In this document: positions 5,925 to 7,428 of the stretch, in pieces
How the letters are laid out: each line of letters begins with the position of its first letter
Position numbering within the stretch: position 1 is the first letter of the stretch
DNA from: Chlamydiota bacterium
GTDB taxonomy: Bacteria; Chlamydiota; Chlamydiia; Chlamydiales; Rhabdochlamydiaceae
NCBI GenBank assembly: GCA_011065235.1
Contig: JAAKFB010000084.1
Span: forward strand, 1-7,428
Reading direction: 5' to 3'
DNA: 7,428 nt
Notes under the pieces: model-generated
Told to the model about the DNA's origin: nothing
Databases searched by the model: none
Seen by the model: the letters and a program-made list of their open reading frames with translations, nothing else
Position numbers and translations under genes: made by a program

Positions 5925-7184
5925 ATGTTTTCACCGGTAAGCCCAACTTTTTCTCATCATCTTCTCAACAATCCCCCCGGATTGAAGACATTCATGTCAG
6001 GGCAAAAATCGATTTCGGAGATTGAAAAGCTTTCTAAAAACCCCAAATTCACCAAAACCCAAAGCGATGACATCCCTTATTTCGGCCATTGGCAAGTGGC
6101 ATGGATCAGCGTTAAACATCCTTTTGAAGCCATCTTTTCCGTCTTTTTGTCCGCCACCTCTTATCTATTAAACGCTCTCTATTTCTGCAAAAGCGCCCGC
6201 ATAGTTAGCGTATTATCTAGGCAAATGACACGCGATTGGGACCAACTCTCCGACCATTGGAGACAGCGCAAGCCGATGCTAGCGCCCGCATTCAATGCCC
6301 ACCAAACCCGCTCGTGGGATGTCTATCAATATGGGAGCATCCCGATAGAACATGTGAAAAATGATTTGATTTACGATCTCACTTTTCAAAGTGGCGTATT
6401 TCGAAAAAACGTGAAAGAGGCGATCAAAATTTTCTACACTCAACTAGAGCTTTCCAGAAAGGGACAAGGTTGGATCAATTGGGCTCGACATCTTCCAGAA
6501 ACCCTCTCAGATAGGGGAAAAAAGAAAACAACGCAGAAATTTTCGGGACTGTATAAAAAAAATCCTTCTGCGGCTCTTGAGTTTTTGAAGAAAAAATACC
6601 CCTCCGATCACCTTGATATACCTCTTCATAAACTCTATCACTATTTAAAACGCATGGATGCCAATTTAGACAACCAAAAAGATCTAAACCTATTTTCTCC
6701 TCGCGGAGTCTGCCGAGGGGATTCGCTATGGTTCGTCTATCTCTATTTGAAGACTCAGCATCTCTTCAAGATTCCAGGCCAGCATGCAAGAGCTGTTGCC
6801 ACGCAATTTAAATCGGGAGCACCTAGCCAAGCAGCCCTTTTCCAAGCACTCAATCGACCAGAAGTCCTACTAGACATCAAAAAAATCAAGCAGAAAGACC
6901 ACAAAATCTCCCTCTATGAGCTCGACTTCAACAAAGAAAGTGCCCACGACAAAATCCGCACCCTTTCTGAGGGAGTGTATCGTGTTGGAGTCTACCACCA
7001 TTCCATCGCCTACATCAAAATCAGCGATACAAAGGGATATGTCTGGGACCCCAACTATGGCCTTTTTCCGATGAACGGCGAAGAAATGCTCCAAATGGTC
7101 CGCGAACACCATTACAAATCAGGCGACCCCGATTCTTATCTCTACTTCGAAAAATACGAAAATCTTCAGCCTCAATCGATATAA
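5925..7184 (+). CDS. Predicted YopT/C58-like papain-fold cysteine protease, paralogue 2 (candidate effector)
   Basis: This 419-residue protein is a close duplicate of the gene at 4495-5838. It shares the same first ten residues, the hydrophobic segment (about 57-86) and the C-terminal domain. The proposed triad is kept: Cys263 in GVCRGDSLWFVYLYLKT, His359 in VGVYHHSIAYI and Asp375 in GYVWDPNYGLFP. Spacings are identical to paralogue 1 (96 and 16 residues). Compared with it, about 25 residues are missing near 190-200 and 3 near 250, both in frame. Most other changes lie in the middle region (155-255), so catalytic motifs and N-terminus appear constrained. DPNYG is closer to the C58 wording than DPNDG in paralogue 1. 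The gene has its own copied promoter and is followed after 15 bases by a third family member. Function and secretion are inferred from motifs only. Confidence 0.85.
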   Translation: MFSPVSPTFSHHLLNNPPGLKTFMSGQKSISEIEKLSKNPKFTKTQSDDIPYFGHWQVAWISVKHPFEAIFSVFLSATSYLLNALYFCKSARIVSVLSRQMTRDWDQLSDHWRQRKPMLAPAFNAHQTRSWDVYQYGSIPIEHVKNDLIYDLTFQSGVFRKNVKEAIKIFYTQLELSRKGQGWINWARHLPETLSDRGKKKTTQKFSGLYKKNPSAALEFLKKKYPSDHLDIPLHKLYHYLKRMDANLDNQKDLNLFSPRGVCRGDSLWFVYLYLKTQHLFKIPGQHARAVATQFKSGAPSQAALFQALNRPEVLLDIKKIKQKDHKISLYELDFNKESAHDKIRTLSEGVYRVGVYHHSIAYIKISDTKGYVWDPNYGLFPMNGEEMLQMVREHHYKSGDPDSYLYFEKYENLQPQSI

Positions 7185-7185
7185 T

Positions 7186-7191
7186 AGAGGG
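7186..7191 (+). promoter_or_regulatory. Ribosome binding site of paralogue 3
   Basis: AGAGGG lies eight bases before the ATG at 7200, just after the stop of paralogue 2. It supports that start and contrasts with the absent sites before paralogues 1 and 2, fitting translation from a transcript continuing from paralogue 2. A TATAAT also overlaps the stop (7180-7185) but has no good -35 partner. Confidence 0.6.
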
Positions 7192-7199
7192 ATAATCTC

Positions 7200-7428
7200 A
7201 TGGCTGTTTCCACATTTTCCCCACAACTTTTGAATGATTTTGGACAGCTTAAGAGCCTCTTTAGCGGAAAAAAAGAGGTCCAGCAGATCGATCAGCTTCC
7301 CAAAAGCGCCTATGTCCGGCCAAAAGGAGAGCTCTACATGAGCCGCTGGCGGATCGCTTGGGTCCTAGTCTCGACCCCTTTTCCAACGATCCTCTATCTC
7401 TTCACAACGGCCCTAGCGCAACTCTTGC
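7200..7428 (+). CDS. Divergent third paralogue of the protease-like family, cut by the right edge
   Basis: The first 76 residues are open to the window end. They align with the N-termini of the two upstream genes: TFSPQLLNDFGQLKSLFSGKK (5-25) matches TFSLQLLNNPPGLKTFMSGQK, then a V/I-x-x-I-D/E-x-L-x-K pattern, then SRWRIAWVLVSTPFPTILYL (49-68) against GRWQVVWILVKFPFEANFFV. The hydrophobic segment is kept. It is far more diverged than paralogues 1 and 2 are from each other, so it is an older family member and not part of the recent duplication. Whether it has the C-terminal Cys-His-Asp domain cannot be seen here. It begins 15 bases after the preceding stop with a good ribosome binding site, suggesting an operon. 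Confidence 0.8.
   Translation, partial: MAVSTFSPQLLNDFGQLKSLFSGKKEVQQIDQLPKSAYVRPKGELYMSRWRIAWVLVSTPFPTILYLFTTALAQLL

Larger units (their letters stand above)
4410..7177 (+). repeat. Tandem duplication of about 1.43 kb covering YvlD-gene tail, promoter and protease-like gene
   Basis: Copy 1 runs from about 4410 to 5839 and copy 2 from about 5840 to 7177. The unit begins with the 3' end of the YvlD-like gene. It continues through the intergenic promoter (by my count 73 of 84 bases identical between 4411-4494 and 5841-5924) and the whole following gene. The offset is 1430 bases at the left and 1346 after 84 bases of in-frame indels. The longest identical block I noticed is 52 bases (5443-5494 and 6789-6840). 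The exact right breakpoint is uncertain because copy 1 ends with about ten bases (5831-5840) unlike the end of copy 2. No transposase or terminal inverted repeats are present, so unequal recombination or replication slippage is likelier than transposition. Confidence 0.9.

Noticed and set aside
4410..7184. Composite transposon or insertion sequence as the cause of the repeat
   Set aside because: There is no transposase, terminal inverted repeat or target-site duplication. The repeated unit is a gene with its neighbour's tail.

Overview
The window looks like part of a bacterial chromosome with moderate GC. The mix of a plant-DPE2-like MalQ, a maltooligosyltrehalose synthase and a tandem family of predicted YopT-like cysteine proteases resembles a Chlamydiae-related intracellular bacterium (Parachlamydia, Waddlia or Criblamydia type). 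That placement is inference; no rRNA or other taxonomic marker is present. No tRNA, CRISPR array, transposase or integrase was found.

Left half, minus strand (1-3118): malQ (4-alpha-glucanotransferase) is followed by treY (maltooligosyltrehalose synthase, cut by the left edge). They share an ATGA overlap. Together they remodel alpha-1,4-glucan chains and turn the reducing-end bond into a trehalose linkage. This suggests a glycogen/maltodextrin-to-trehalose operon that continues off the left edge.

Middle (3119-4066): a 241-base non-coding gap upstream of malQ holds a perfect 16-bp palindrome and a GC-rich hexamer repeat. The repeat abuts the stop codon of a minus-strand gene for an unrecognised membrane-anchored or exported protein. 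An AT-rich 35-75 base divergent promoter region follows.

Right half, plus strand (4067-7428): a small YvlD/phage-holin-IV-type membrane protein is followed by three members of an unnamed paralogous family. Two are complete (447 and 419 aa) and one is cut by the right edge. The complete proteins have a conserved N-terminus with one hydrophobic stretch, a variable middle, and a C-terminal domain whose Cys, His and Asp motifs match the pattern of peptidase family C58 (YopT/AvrPphB). The first two genes are a tandem duplication of about 1.43 kb. The duplicated unit also carried the last codons of the upstream membrane-protein gene and the promoter, leaving a gene-tail scar between the copies. Both copies have a promoter whose predicted start site lies almost on the ATG. 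The third gene instead has a normal ribosome binding site and probably depends at least partly on read-through. This candidate effector cluster is the most interesting part of the window.
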